The notes: generated from the sequence alone by a model not told the origin. DNA of 64,000 bases from Variovorax gracilis (GCF_030317115.1 NZ_JASZYF010000003.1:186001-250000); one strand, 5' to 3'; numbered from the stretch's first letter, positions 15,250 to 24,624 are shown. Made by a program: numbers and translations.

Positions 15250-16947
15250 CGAACATCGCCCGACGTACCAGTCGCCGGTCGGCATGGCAATGGGTTCGTT
15301 GCGCATGACTTTTCGCAGAAGGCGGAACGCGTAGGGCAACTCTGCAGAGTCGCCGAGCTGGAGTGTCGCGATGCCCGGCGGAAAAGCCGCCCGCAGGCCG
15401 TTCAAATGGAATGAGCCGGTGATCCACGCAGGAGGCAGTCCGCGTCTGTCCACAGGCGCGACCTGCATCGAATTGAAGGACGTCGGCCCGTCCTGCAGCA
15501 CCTCGCGCGCGAACGAGCGCCGGAATTCCTTGCGCGAGAAGTCCGATTGCCGCCATCGCGGGCCGGCCGCCAACGAGACGCCGAACGAATCGACCGGTTC
15601 TGCGCGCTCGAACCAGTCGGGATCTATCGACGGCAGGTCGATGTCGAGAATCGGAGTGATCCTCGGATTGCTCCGAAACGAATCCACCTGCTCGACCCTG
15701 GCCACGTCGAACAGCGGCGAAGTCGACCCGTTCCGCGGCCCACCCGCGGGCCGGAGGGGATGCCCGCTGCTGTCGACGAAGCGCGCCAGGCGCTTCCTGA
15801 AGCCCTGGTATTCGCGCCCGATCATCTTCGACCACGCGCTGTCGACGAAGACCGCCGGCACGAACATGGCCGGATCACGCGCCTGCGCGCCGTCGTCATC
15901 GACGCGGCCGACGAGCACGCGCAAGAGAAGTTCGTACTGCGATTCGAACGGATCGTCCTGTCCCTGATCGGGCTTGTCATAGCCCAGGTACATGCGGCCA
16001 TAGCGCACCAGCTCGAGCACCAGCACGCGCGCCGCCGGCCGGTAGCTGAAGCCCATCGCCGATATCGGATCGATCTTCGCGTTCCGATCCAGGTGAAAGT
16101 TCAGCGGCCGGATCATCCGTGCCAGCAGATCGTCGGCCGCATCGCCGAAGGGTCTCAGGTCGATGCGCATGCCGATCAGCTCGACATCCGTGAAGCGGTA
16201 GCCGGTGGTCTTGAATTCACTGGCCCGATGCTTCAGGACAGGCCGCGAAAGCGGCGGCGCGGCGGGCGGGGCCAGGATGTCGGACAGGCGTCTGACCAGT
16301 TGGCCGCACCGGCTGTGGGCAAAGGCATAGGGGAGGTCCGCAAGCCTTGGCGGGAGAAGCATGCGCCCCTTCCCCGAGAAAACGAAGGACGCTCCGTCCT
16401 GCAGTACGCACACGTCCTGTCGCGGCATTTCGACCTCCACGCTCCGGACGATCACTTCACTGTTGGACACGCCGGCCGCGGGCGTGGAAACGTCCTGGCC
16501 ATACACCACCGTCAAGGGTTCGGGATCAGCAGCGTCCCCAGCGGCCGGCGTGAATCTCACGCCATGGAGCGTTCCGAGCACCGGCGCAGGATCCCCGGCT
16601 TCCTCGTCGTTCGTCGCCAGCTTCAGGGGCGCCGTGATCGTGAGGTCGAAGGTGCCGGTGCCACGGTCTTCGGCTGCAATGGGGGTCTCGATGGCCTTGA
16701 TCCCCTGCTGGCGCAGCGCATCGGCCCACGCCACGATATTCGTGAAGGCGCACAGACACTTCAGCGTGCCCTGGGTCGCGTCTTCCATTTCAGAAACGAG
16801 GACCGCAAATGCATCGCCTGCGTCCGAATCCCAAAGCACATCCACCGCCATGTCGCGCGCGCCCTGGACCAGGGGTGGCGAATCGGCCGCGCCAGCGACG
16901 CTGGCGACTCCGAACCAGAACCTTTCGGTGGGTGTCACGCCCTTCAT
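15217..16947 (-). CDS. Uncharacterised protein with acetoacetate-decarboxylase-like C-terminal part, 576 aa
   Basis: Last gene of the isoprenoid-type operon, starting 3 bp behind the saccharopine-dehydrogenase-like gene. I recognise no domain in the first ~240 residues. In the second half the run LVRYGRMYLGY, then MFVPAVFVDSAWSKMIGREYQGFRKRLARF (about 361-390), resembles the acetoacetate decarboxylase fold, where a metabolite-binding strand is followed by GRExxGFPKK carrying the Schiff-base lysine. Here the motif is GREYQGFRKRL, keeping one lysine (Lys385). The protein is roughly twice the usual decarboxylase length. No signal peptide or membrane segment is seen. The assignment is structural inference; enzymatic activity is unproven. 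Its 3' end overlaps the convergent cyclase/ATPase gene by 33 bp. Confidence 0.6.
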   Translation of the reverse strand: MKGVTPTERFWFGVASVAGAADSPPLVQGARDMAVDVLWDSDAGDAFAVLVSEMEDATQGTLKCLCAFTNIVAWADALRQQGIKAIETPIAAEDRGTGTFDLTITAPLKLATNDEEAGDPAPVLGTLHGVRFTPAAGDAADPEPLTVVYGQDVSTPAAGVSNSEVIVRSVEVEMPRQDVCVLQDGASFVFSGKGRMLLPPRLADLPYAFAHSRCGQLVRRLSDILAPPAAPPLSRPVLKHRASEFKTTGYRFTDVELIGMRIDLRPFGDAADDLLARMIRPLNFHLDRNAKIDPISAMGFSYRPAARVLVLELVRYGRMYLGYDKPDQGQDDPFESQYELLLRVLVGRVDDDGAQARDPAMFVPAVFVDSAWSKMIGREYQGFRKRLARFVDSSGHPLRPAGGPRNGSTSPLFDVARVEQVDSFRSNPRITPILDIDLPSIDPDWFERAEPVDSFGVSLAAGPRWRQSDFSRKEFRRSFAREVLQDGPTSFNSMQVAPVDRRGLPPAWITGSFHLNGLRAAFPPGIATLQLGDSAELPYAFRLLRKVMRNEPIAMPTGDWYVGRCSLDLRVEDGLV

Positions 16948-16950
16948 CGC

Positions 16951-18135
16951 TCAGCCTTTCCGCCGCTCGAAATGGCAATTGGAGAAAAGCCGGTTCGGCA
17001 GGTTTCCGTTCGGGATCTCGATGTCGAACATCTCGGCGGGTGTGCGCCAGCCGTAAAGCGATCTCGAGGGCAGCCCTTCGATCACGCCCAGCACGCAATC
17101 CGCGGTGAAGTCGTAAGGGTCAGGCGTTTCCGTCCGCCAGTCGATCAGCGTGCGGCCGGCGCCGTCGTCGATCTCCAGCAGGACCGTGTGCCGATCGTTC
17201 AGGCGCTCTTCCTGGTCAGGTCCCTCGGGCAGCATGTCGACCTGCGCGCGCACCAGCCGACGCCACGCGGGCAGCGCGTACAGAGGCGCCGAGAACGCGC
17301 CGAGCTGCACGAAGATGCGTGCCCCTTCCGGCATCTCGATGAAGGACTCGATGCGGCGCGCGTTGATCTCGCTGCGCGTGAGCGTGATCCGGGCCGTCAA
17401 CAGGTCGAGCAGATTGGCCAGCATCGCGATGCGGCGCGGCGATTCGGCGCCCTTCTGTCCCGGAGCGACGTCGCCGAAGTCGAACATGCGCTCGATCCTG
17501 CCGGAGGGCTCGTAGTCGATATCGAGGCGAGGCCGCTTGCGAGGCCCGGCATCGGCGGAACGGACCACCATCGTCTGCTCTCGGATCGAGCGCCATGCGG
17601 TCTGTGCACTGCCGCGCGACACGTACTTGACGTGCGAGAACGCGATCCGCACGGTGCCGATCTCCTTGATGCCCTGCGATGAGAGCAGCTTGAGTGCCGC
17701 CACCAGCATCACGTCCGACGTGGTTGCCGAATGCCCGGCGCCGCAGAGAAGCGCAACCTCCCGCTGCTCCGCGATGTAGGCATAGTCGTCGAGTTGCTTG
17801 TACACGTCGGCCTCGCCGTTGATGTCGACGTAGTGGCGCTTGTTGCGCAGGGCCGCTTTCACGAGCGGCAGGCCGGTCGACGCGAACGGGCCCGCGGCGT
17901 TGAGTACCGCGTACATGCCGCTGGCGCCCAGGACTTCGTCCAGGCCCCGCGCGTCATCGAGTGCGACCACGCGTGTCTGGAACCCCAACTCGCGCCCCAT
18001 CTTCGCCAGCTTCGCGCCGTCGCGCCCGGCCAGGATCAGCTCGTACTCGCTGTCGGCCCAGCGCTTCGCGGCGGCCTCCGCGACGATGCGACCGGAGAAT
18101 CCGGTGGCACCGTAAAGCAGGATCTGTCGAAACAT
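16951..18135 (-). CDS. Saccharopine-dehydrogenase-like NADP-binding reductase
   Basis: 394 residues with an N-terminal Rossmann fold opening ILLYGATGFSGRIVAEAAA (GxTGxxG) and the family motif YVDINGEADVYKQL around residue 108. Proteins of this shape include the mycobacterial trans-acting enoyl reductases as well as simple saccharopine-dehydrogenase homologues. In an isoprenoid operon a reductase acting on a polyprenyl or enoyl intermediate is plausible (inference). The ATG at 18135 has GAGGA eight bases upstream; the longer open frame to 18348 lacks support. It is 35 bp downstream of the polyprenyl synthase gene. Confidence 0.8.
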   Translation of the reverse strand: MFRQILLYGATGFSGRIVAEAAAKRWADSEYELILAGRDGAKLAKMGRELGFQTRVVALDDARGLDEVLGASGMYAVLNAAGPFASTGLPLVKAALRNKRHYVDINGEADVYKQLDDYAYIAEQREVALLCGAGHSATTSDVMLVAALKLLSSQGIKEIGTVRIAFSHVKYVSRGSAQTAWRSIREQTMVVRSADAGPRKRPRLDIDYEPSGRIERMFDFGDVAPGQKGAESPRRIAMLANLLDLLTARITLTRSEINARRIESFIEMPEGARIFVQLGAFSAPLYALPAWRRLVRAQVDMLPEGPDQEERLNDRHTVLLEIDDGAGRTLIDWRTETPDPYDFTADCVLGVIEGLPSRSLYGWRTPAEMFDIEIPNGNLPNRLFSNCHFERRKG

Positions 18136-18170
18136 GGCTTCGTTCCTCGAATGGCGGTGCGGTGTCGGAT

Positions 18171-19235
18171 TCAACGGACGCGTTGTAGGACCCAGGTCGG
18201 CATCGCACGCAGGAAGCTCAGGTCGCGGCTCGGCGCCAGGTCGGAAAAGCAGCGTTCGAATTCGCACAGCGCCGCGCCGGCCAAACCGGCCGCTACACCA
18301 CGCGCATGGTCCATGGAGCCGCAACGATCGATGAGGGCGTGGACCCAACGGATCTCGGCCCCGGTGCGCTTCTCGCGGGGCAGCTTGAAGAATCGCTCCA
18401 GACGTGCCCGGGCCGCCGGCGCGGCATGCGCCAGGGCGTGGATGACCATCAGCGTTCGCTTGCCTTCGCGCAGGTCGCCGTCCGCCTCCTTGCCGTAGCT
18501 GGCGCCGCTGTCGAGATTCAGCAAGTCATCCTGGATCTGGAACGCGGCGCCGATGAAATTGCCCAGTCGCACCAGCCGGTCGACGTCGTAGCGGCCGCGC
18601 GAGCCGATCAGGCAGCCGACGCGCAGCGGATGGATGAAGGCCAGCCAGCACGTCTTGAGAAGCACCATCGTCAGATAGTCTTCCTCGCTCACGTCCAGCC
18701 GCGACTCGCGCTGCCATCCCAGTTCCAGCGCCTGTCCCTCGGCGCTGGCCCATGCGGTGCGTTCGGTCTCCTCGAAGATGCGCAGCGCAAGCGATGTTCC
18801 CAGGCGCTCGAAGTTGGCCTTCAGCGGCGCGAGGCTGAGCAGGCCGAGCGCGTCCCCCGCGTTCAGCGCGAGGGGCACGCCATGCAATGCATGCAATGTC
18901 GGCGACCCCCGGCGCTGGTCGCTCTCATCCTCGATGTCGTCGTGAATCAGCAGCGCGTTGTGCAGCAGCTCGATCGACACCGCGGAGGCCACGGCGTCCT
19001 CGAGGTCGGCACCGAAGATCCGCGCCGTCGCCAGGCAGATGCAGGGTCGCAGCATCTTGCCGCCGCGCCGCGGGTAGTCGGCGAGCAATTCGTCGAGGTA
19101 GTTGCGCGGCGCCACGGCCGGCAGCCAGCGCTTGAGTTGGCTGCGAACGCGCGCGCCGTATTCGTCGAGCACCTCCTGCACGAGGCTGTCGTCGACCTGT
19201 TCGAACACCGGACGCTCTCGAAACGCAGTGGCCAT
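18171..19235 (-). CDS. Polyprenyl diphosphate synthase (trans-isoprenyl type)
   Basis: 354 residues; condenses isopentenyl diphosphate with an allylic diphosphate. Visible motifs are GGKMLRP (substrate-binding GGKRxRP region, with Met for Arg), the first aspartate-rich motif IHDDIEDESDQRRG (about residues 97-110) and FQIQDDLLNL, where the second motif reads DDLLN instead of DDxxD. YGKEADGDLREGKRTL follows. The residues just before the first motif (HNALLIHDD) are not the bulky aromatic pair of farnesyl synthases, so a C20 or longer product is more likely. This is not the essential housekeeping ispA or ispB type by context. The ATG at 19235 lies directly after the upstream TGA. Confidence 0.88.
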   Translation of the reverse strand: MATAFRERPVFEQVDDSLVQEVLDEYGARVRSQLKRWLPAVAPRNYLDELLADYPRRGGKMLRPCICLATARIFGADLEDAVASAVSIELLHNALLIHDDIEDESDQRRGSPTLHALHGVPLALNAGDALGLLSLAPLKANFERLGTSLALRIFEETERTAWASAEGQALELGWQRESRLDVSEEDYLTMVLLKTCWLAFIHPLRVGCLIGSRGRYDVDRLVRLGNFIGAAFQIQDDLLNLDSGASYGKEADGDLREGKRTLMVIHALAHAAPAARARLERFFKLPREKRTGAEIRWVHALIDRCGSMDHARGVAAGLAGAALCEFERCFSDLAPSRDLSFLRAMPTWVLQRVR

Positions 19236-19236
19236 G

Positions 19237-20022
19237 TCAGAGCCCGATCTCGACGTGGCCGATCTGCATGCCTTCGGCATCGCACACGGCGGCGCGCCAC
19301 ACGCCGGGCGGATGGCTGGCTTCGGTTTCGACCACCAGTTCCGCCGCGCCCGCGCGTCGCACCAGCCATGCACCCAGGACGGGCGCGGTCGGCGTCGTTG
19401 CGTGATGGAAGGTCAGGCGCGTTCGAGCCTCGGCTGACGGGCCCGACCATTCGGTCTCGGTCACCCGGACCAACCGGGTGGCCGTACCCGGCGCATGACG
19501 CACACCGAGGCTGGGCGAGTTGCGGGGCGCGCTGGGCCGCGTTGGGGCCGCGCTCGCCGGAGCCGGCGAAGGCGCATGCGTGTGGGCAGTCTTGGCTTCC
19601 CGTCCCCCGCCTCCTTTGGCGAGCCCGAACGCGGACACTACGGCATCGAGTTCGGCCCGTGCGAGACGGCGCAGCGGGCCTTGCGGATCACTCGCCGCGC
19701 CTTCGAACCATTCGAGCATCAGAAGCATGGCTCGCGACAGAAGCCGCTCGGTCGCGTCGATCGGCTGGGCCGCGCTGTGCACGCCGGCGCGCTGTGCCGC
19801 GCCGCCAAGCTGCTTCGCCAGGCGGCGGCCCCGGCCCAGTTGCGCATCGGCCACCTTGTAGCCAAGTTCCACCGCCGCGACGACCGCATCGGACGCCGTC
19901 TGCAGCGGTACGCCGCCGATCGTCTTGCCTGCGTTCTCGCCCTCTGCGCTGCGGTAGATGCCGCCGAAGTTGCGATTGGGTTTCGTCACCGACAGGGTCG
20001 GTCGTTTCCAGACCGTGCTCAT
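19237..20022 (-). CDS. Uncharacterised protein of the isoprenoid-type operon, 261 aa
   Basis: I do not recognise a family. The protein has a helical N-terminal part (about residues 35-135, including DAVVAAVELGYKVADAQLGRGRRLAKQL and LLSRAMLLMLEWFEG), a Ala/Pro/His-rich linker (about 140-170), and a C-terminal segment that looks beta-rich (TRLVRVTETEWSGP through MQIGHVEIGL). There is no signal peptide or membrane helix. The start ATG overlaps the TGA of the flavoprotein gene (ATGA), and its stop sits one base before the synthase start, so translation of all three is tightly coupled. This suggests an accessory or subunit role with the flavoenzyme or synthase. Confidence 0.65.
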   Translation of the reverse strand: MSTVWKRPTLSVTKPNRNFGGIYRSAEGENAGKTIGGVPLQTASDAVVAAVELGYKVADAQLGRGRRLAKQLGGAAQRAGVHSAAQPIDATERLLSRAMLLMLEWFEGAASDPQGPLRRLARAELDAVVSAFGLAKGGGGREAKTAHTHAPSPAPASAAPTRPSAPRNSPSLGVRHAPGTATRLVRVTETEWSGPSAEARTRLTFHHATTPTAPVLGAWLVRRAGAAELVVETEASHPPGVWRAAVCDAEGMQIGHVEIGL

Positions 20023-22406
20023 GGGTGGTGGTATCCGACGATTTGGTTGAGATCCACGCGACCACTGATCGCGTGCGCGGCAAGCCTGCCCGACATCACG
20101 GCGGCCTCGACGCAGCCGCCGTTGAATCCGCAATCCGTCCAGTCGCCCGCCACCGTCATGTTGGCGAACCAGGGGTCGAGCGGCGAGATGCGGACGGTGC
20201 CGCTGCCCGGAAGGGATTGCGTATACCTCGCGCTTCCGACGCGGTTGTCGACGACGTACTGGTCGCGCAGGTATCCGGCACCCTTCTCCTTGCCATTGGC
20301 CGCCACAAGCAACTCGAGGGGAGTCCGGCCGCCCGTGAACGCCTTCGGCCACAAGGTTCGCATCCGCTCCTTGAGAAACGCACCCAGTTCGCCATGCGCG
20401 TCATCCGTGCGCTCCAGCGTCTTGCGAAGCTTGTCGTCCGGCAGTACGCCGCAGAAATAGGAGATCGACCGGATCACATCCGCGCCGTGAACCGCGCCGT
20501 CCTGCCGCACGCGATACGCACGCTCTGCGGCGAGGGTGTGCGTCATGTCGGCCCAGGTCTCGTAGCGCCGGGAGCCCTTCTTCTTGTCATCGCGATGAGG
20601 TACATCCAGTCCCGCGACGATGACCGGCCCGCGATCCCATCCGAGCGCCTCGACGTCGTGCGACATCCAGACCTGCGCGGAGCGCGTTCCGACGGTTGCC
20701 ACGCGCTGGCGCATCAACTCCCACGCTGGCAGTTCCTTGAACAGATAGGACCTGGCGGTGTCATCCCGGGCTGCCTCGCACGCGGCAACAAAATCATCCT
20801 TGCCGACGGCAATCACGGCCACTTCGAAATCGACTCCGGCTGTCGCGTCGAACTGGCGTTTGCTTCGGGCCTTCCCGGCTTTGGATTTCCCTGCACCCTC
20901 TGGACCAAAGCACTTGCTCGCATCTTCCGGCCAGCAGCCCTGCTCGTCGAGAGGCGAGCGATCCGGCTCGTTGAGCAGCGCCACATCGCGATCCGTCTCG
21001 AAGCGCAGTTTCGTGATGCTGGGCTGGCGCTGACGGAAGTCGAATTCGATGTCCACCAGCCGATGAAGGAATTTGAACTCGACGCCCCGCTTCTTCAGCG
21101 CCCGGTACAGCGGCGCGAAAACCGCGTCGCCCATTCCCGACTGGAGGCGCCAGAACATGGAGCCGCGGTAGGTGAAGAACATGCGCGCCGCACCACGCAG
21201 GGCCTGCGCAGCCGACAGCGAGGGCTTGCGATGGTCGCCGTCTCGATAGGCAAACACGAGGTCGTAGATGCCCCACACGAGCGGCGAGTCCACTGCGCCG
21301 GTCGTCGCGCCGTGCTTCTGCAGCCAATCGCGGTAGTCGATTCCGTCGATCGCGTCGAGCCCCCGCGCGTCGAAGAAGACGCGATCACGGTAGAGGCCGA
21401 TCAGGATCGTCATCAGCAGATTGAGGATCTCGGTCTTGCGACGCAACTCCTCGTCGACCATCACCAGATCCTGCAACTGGCGACGGACATTGGTCGCCAG
21501 AGCCTCGATGAACTTGAGCATCGACGAGGCGATCTGCGGCGCCGGGTTGTTCTCGCGCAGCCAGCTTTCCAGGAACGAGGCTGCCTGCAGCACACCCGCG
21601 GCCGACGTCAGCAGCACCGCCCGCGCCAGGACTGCGAATCGTTCGACCAGCACCTCTGGCGATGAACTCGGATCGAAGGAGAAGTCGAGTTCGACCGCCT
21701 CGTCCAGCGCGGAACGCGCGCGCGGGCCGGAGCGCTCGCTGTGGGGATCGGTGTGGGAAGGCGCCAGCACGCTCTGCATCAGCGCCTTGGCGAGCGCCAG
21801 CGCGCGGGCCAGGTAGCCCCACATGCTGAAAGGGTTGGTGGCCGTGTCGAGGCGTTCACCGGGCTGCCCCTTCATGGGCGGAAGAAACCCCGTCCATGTC
21901 TCCCACGCACCTCCATGCCGGCTCGCCACGCCGATGTGCGGCTCGGGGGCGAAGGCGTCGTCGAAACGGCCATGGGTCAGTCGTTGGCCGGCCGGGGCGT
22001 CGGGCCCCCAGCCTTCACCCTCGACTTGCGCATAGCACTCGCGCATCAACTTGAAGGCGTTCTCGTAGAAGCCGAGCCAGACGTGCAGGCCATGCTCCAG
22101 GATCCGGCCGTGCTCGTCGCGCCGCGACGCGCCCTTGCCGCCCAGGTGCCAACTCGACTCGTAGACGGTGATGGCGTACTCCGGCCATTCCTGCGCAGTC
22201 CGCCGTTCGCGTGGGTTGTCTGAATCGAGGAGCTTCGCTCGCTCCTCATTCAATTTGAGGAGTTGCCATGCGGTCGACAGGCCGGCACATCCGCCGCCGA
22301 CGATGGTCACCCGCACGGCGGGACTGGAAGCAGAAACTGACGCGGCCGTGCGCGCTGTCGCTTGCCCGGGCGTCTTGCGCGCCTTGGCATGGGTACGAGT
22401 GCTCAA
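20019..22406 (-). CDS. Phytoene-desaturase/squalene-dehydrogenase-like FAD oxidoreductase, 795 aa
   Basis: Large flavoprotein and first gene of the operon. The dinucleotide motif VTIVGGGCAGLSTAWQL is at about residues 32-48, the loop EHGLHVWLGFYENAF near 109 matches the desaturase/HpnE family, and the C-terminal FAD motif MTVAGDWTDCGFNGGCVEAAVMSG is typical of carotenoid-desaturase-like enzymes. At 795 residues it is far longer than CrtI or HpnE (about 420-550), with an extra central helical region (about 200-480). The start is TTG at 22406 behind a strong GAGGAGGG. Co-transcription with a polyprenyl synthase suggests a long-chain isoprenoid substrate (inference). No phytoene or squalene synthase is present in the window. 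Confidence 0.82.
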   Translation of the reverse strand: MSTRTHAKARKTPGQATARTAASVSASSPAVRVTIVGGGCAGLSTAWQLLKLNEERAKLLDSDNPRERRTAQEWPEYAITVYESSWHLGGKGASRRDEHGRILEHGLHVWLGFYENAFKLMRECYAQVEGEGWGPDAPAGQRLTHGRFDDAFAPEPHIGVASRHGGAWETWTGFLPPMKGQPGERLDTATNPFSMWGYLARALALAKALMQSVLAPSHTDPHSERSGPRARSALDEAVELDFSFDPSSSPEVLVERFAVLARAVLLTSAAGVLQAASFLESWLRENNPAPQIASSMLKFIEALATNVRRQLQDLVMVDEELRRKTEILNLLMTILIGLYRDRVFFDARGLDAIDGIDYRDWLQKHGATTGAVDSPLVWGIYDLVFAYRDGDHRKPSLSAAQALRGAARMFFTYRGSMFWRLQSGMGDAVFAPLYRALKKRGVEFKFLHRLVDIEFDFRQRQPSITKLRFETDRDVALLNEPDRSPLDEQGCWPEDASKCFGPEGAGKSKAGKARSKRQFDATAGVDFEVAVIAVGKDDFVAACEAARDDTARSYLFKELPAWELMRQRVATVGTRSAQVWMSHDVEALGWDRGPVIVAGLDVPHRDDKKKGSRRYETWADMTHTLAAERAYRVRQDGAVHGADVIRSISYFCGVLPDDKLRKTLERTDDAHGELGAFLKERMRTLWPKAFTGGRTPLELLVAANGKEKGAGYLRDQYVVDNRVGSARYTQSLPGSGTVRISPLDPWFANMTVAGDWTDCGFNGGCVEAAVMSGRLAAHAISGRVDLNQIVGYHHP

Positions 22407-22409
22407 TCG

Positions 22410-22417
22410 CCCTCCTC
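22410..22417 (-). promoter_or_regulatory. Strong Shine-Dalgarno for the TTG-started flavoprotein gene
   Basis: GAGGAGGG on the minus strand, three bases before the TTG at 22406. It fixes the start although no ATG is available. Confidence 0.7.
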
Positions 22418-22463
22418 AAGAATTTATTAGAGGCGTTTAGGCCTACTTTTTTGCCACCGCGGA

Positions 22464-22493
22464 TACTGACGAGTCGGCCAGTTGGCGTCAAGG
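22464..22493 (-). promoter_or_regulatory. Candidate promoter of the isoprenoid-type operon
   Basis: On the minus strand TTGACG is followed by a 17-bp spacer and CAGTAT. The -35 box is good and the -10 box is poor. It lies 60-90 bp upstream of the TTG start and downstream of the tRNA terminator, the only place for an operon promoter. Confidence 0.35.
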
Positions 22494-22541
22494 TGATTGG
22501 ACCTGAGGGGGGATGAAGACCATGCTCCGCAAAAAGAAAAA

Positions 22542-22569
22542 GGGTTAGCAGGCATTCGCCTGCTAACCC
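22542..22569 (-). terminator. Intrinsic terminator downstream of tRNA(CAT)
   Basis: A 12-bp perfect stem GGGTTAGCAGGC / GCCTGCTAACCC with a four-base loop, followed on the minus strand by TTTTTCTTTTT. It insulates the tRNA from the operon at 22406. Confidence 0.88.
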
Positions 22570-22578
22570 CATGTTCGG

Positions 22579-22655
<77 letters not shown>

Positions 22656-22692
22656 ACGCGGCACGGATTCTAGTGGGGCCTGCGACCGCATC

Positions 22693-23697
22693 CTATTTCC
22701 GGTGACTCAAGGCGTTGGTGACCAGCTTCGACGTGATGTCGACGATCTGGATCATCCGCTCGTACGGCATGCGCGTGGGGCCGATGACGCCGAGCGTTCC
22801 GACCACCTGCCCGTCGACCTCGTAGTTCGCGCTCACGATCGACAGATCGTCGAAGGGCACGACCTGGCTCTCGCCGCCGATGAAGATGCGCACGCCCTCC
22901 GCCTGGCTCGACACGTCGAGCAGGCGCATCAGTTGCGCCTTCTGCTCGAACAACTCGAACGCGCGGCGCAGATGGCTCATGTCGCTGGAAAAATCGGTCA
23001 CGGCCAGCAGGTTGCGCTCGCCGGCGATCACCACTTCGTCCTGCGCCTCGGTGAGCACTTCGGAGCTCACCTGGACCGCAGCCTGCATCAACGCCGCGAT
23101 CTCGCCGCGCAGCTGCTCGACCTCCGACTGGAGGCGGTCGCGCACCTGCTCGATCGACAGGCCGGCATAGTGGGTGTTGATGTAGTTCGACGCCTCGACA
23201 AGTTGCGACTGCGAGTAGTCCGCCTCCGGGAAGATCACCCTGTTCTGCACATCGCCGTCAGGCGAAACGATGATCACGAGCAGTCGACGGTCGGACAATC
23301 GCAGGAATTCGATCTGCCTGAACACCGACGCGCGGCGCGGCGCCATCACGACGCCAACGAATTGCGACAGGTTGGACAGCAGGTTCGCGGCGTTCGCGAT
23401 CACCTTCTGCGGCTGGTCGGGCGCAAGGCTCGGCGTGGAGAACTGCTCGCGCTGCGCGGTCAGCATGGTGTCGACGAAGAGCCGATAGCCGCGCGCCGTC
23501 GGAATGCGGCCCGCGGACGTATGGGGGCTCGCGATGAGGCCCAGGCCTTCGAGGTCGGACATCACATTGCGAATGGTCGCCGGGGAAAGATCCAGCCCCG
23601 ATGCACGAGACAGGGTGCGCGAGCCGACAGGTTGCCCTTCGGCGATATATCGCTCGACGAGGGTCTTTAGCAGCAACTTGGCGCGGTCGTCCAGCAT
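22693..23697 (-). CDS. hrcA: Heat-inducible transcription repressor HrcA
   Basis: 334-residue repressor of chaperone genes that binds CIRCE elements. The N-terminal winged helix [24 protein letters not shown] and the [32 protein letters not shown] segment are diagnostic. A GAF-like domain and dimerisation part follow. The start is the ATG at 23697. It diverges from nadK with 28 bp between the starts. I find no CIRCE palindrome (TTAGCACTC-N9-GAGTGCTAA) in this gap, so it is not visibly self-regulated here, and no groE or dnaK operon is nearby. Confidence 0.96.
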   Translation of the reverse strand: MLDDRAKLLLKTLVERYIAEGQPVGSRTLSRASGLDLSPATIRNVMSDLEGLGLIASPHTSAGRIPTARGYRLFVDTMLTAQREQFSTPSLAPDQPQKVIANAANLLSNLSQFVGVVMAPRRASVFRQIEFLRLSDRRLLVIIVSPDGDVQNRVIFPEADYSQSQLVEASNYINTHYAGLSIEQVRDRLQSEVEQLRGEIAALMQAAVQVSSEVLTEAQDEVVIAGERNLLAVTDFSSDMSHLRRAFELFEQKAQLMRLLDVSSQAEGVRIFIGGESQVVPFDDLSIVSANYEVDGQVVGTLGVIGPTRMPYERMIQIVDITSKLVTNALSHRK

Positions 23698-23725
23698 CGG
23701 ACGATTTTAATGTTGTAATTTGTAG

Positions 23726-24622
23726 ATGGCCCCTCGCTTTCGGCACGTCGCCCTCATAGGTAAATACCAGGCTTCCGGTGCCCGGGCGCAATGCGATGCG
23801 CATGACGACGTCATGGAAGGCATCGGCGCGTTTCTGGAAGCACAGGGCTGCACGGTGTTTGTGGAGCAGTCGCAAGGCGCCGCCGTCGAGGTCGGCCCGT
23901 ACAAGGCGCTGACGGTCGAGGAAATCGGCGAGGAATGCGACCTCGGCCTCGTGGTCGGGGGCGACGGCACCATGCTCGGCATCGGACGGCAGCTCGCCCC
24001 GTACGGCGTTCCGCTGATCGGCATCAACCGGGGGCGGCTCGGCTTCATTACCGACATCTCGCTGGACAACTACCAGGCGACGCTGATCCCGATGCTGTCC
24101 GGCGAGTACGAGGAAGACCACCGCAGCCTCATGCACGCCCAGGTGATTCGCGACGGCGTATCGGTCTTCGACGCGCTTGCGATGAACGATGTGGTCGTCA
24201 ACCGCGGCGCCACCTCGGGGATGGTCGAGTTGCGCGTCACGGTCGGTCGCCATTTCGTGGCCAACCAGCGCGCCGACGGGATGATCATCGCCTCGCCCAC
24301 CGGGTCGACGGCCTACGCACTTTCGGCCGGCGGGCCGTTGCTGCATCCCGCGGTGCCGGGATGGGTGCTGGTGCCGATCGCCCCGCACACGCTCTCCAAC
24401 CGCCCCATCCTGTTGCCGGACGAGGACGAAGTCTCGATCGAACTGGTGGGTGGGCGCGACGCCAGCGCCAATTTCGACATGCAATCGCTCGCATCGCTGG
24501 CGATCGGCGACCGGGTCGTGGTGCGCCGCTCGGAATACCGGGTGCGATTCCTGCACCCCAGGGGCTGGAGCTATTTCGACACTCTGCGCAAGAAACTGCA
24601 CTGGAACGAAGGAGGTTCCTGA
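23726..24622 (+). CDS. nadK: NAD kinase
   Basis: Phosphorylates NAD to NADP using ATP or polyphosphate in the cytosol. The 298-residue protein carries the GGDGTML motif (about 72-78), NDVVVNRG and the [17 protein letters not shown] catalytic/NAD-binding motif. It is first in a nadK-recN-rapZ run and is separated from recN by only two bases. The start ATG at 23726 has no strong Shine-Dalgarno. Confidence 0.96.
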   Translation: MAPRFRHVALIGKYQASGARAQCDAHDDVMEGIGAFLEAQGCTVFVEQSQGAAVEVGPYKALTVEEIGEECDLGLVVGGDGTMLGIGRQLAPYGVPLIGINRGRLGFITDISLDNYQATLIPMLSGEYEEDHRSLMHAQVIRDGVSVFDALAMNDVVVNRGATSGMVELRVTVGRHFVANQRADGMIIASPTGSTAYALSAGGPLLHPAVPGWVLVPIAPHTLSNRPILLPDEDEVSIELVGGRDASANFDMQSLASLAIGDRVVVRRSEYRVRFLHPRGWSYFDTLRKKLHWNEGGS

Positions 24623-24624
24623 AA

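Noticed and set aside
15547..17682. 711-codon open frame on the plus strand
   Set aside because: It is the antisense of the decarboxylase-like and reductase genes, with no start signal and no recognisable domain.
18306..21665. 1119-codon open frame on the plus strand
   Set aside because: It is antisense to the polyprenyl synthase, 261-aa and flavoprotein genes. Its residues show no domain, and long antisense frames are expected at this GC content.
23669..23730. CIRCE element expected near hrcA
   Set aside because: The hrcA/nadK gap has no TTAGCACTC-N9-GAGTGCTAA-like palindrome.
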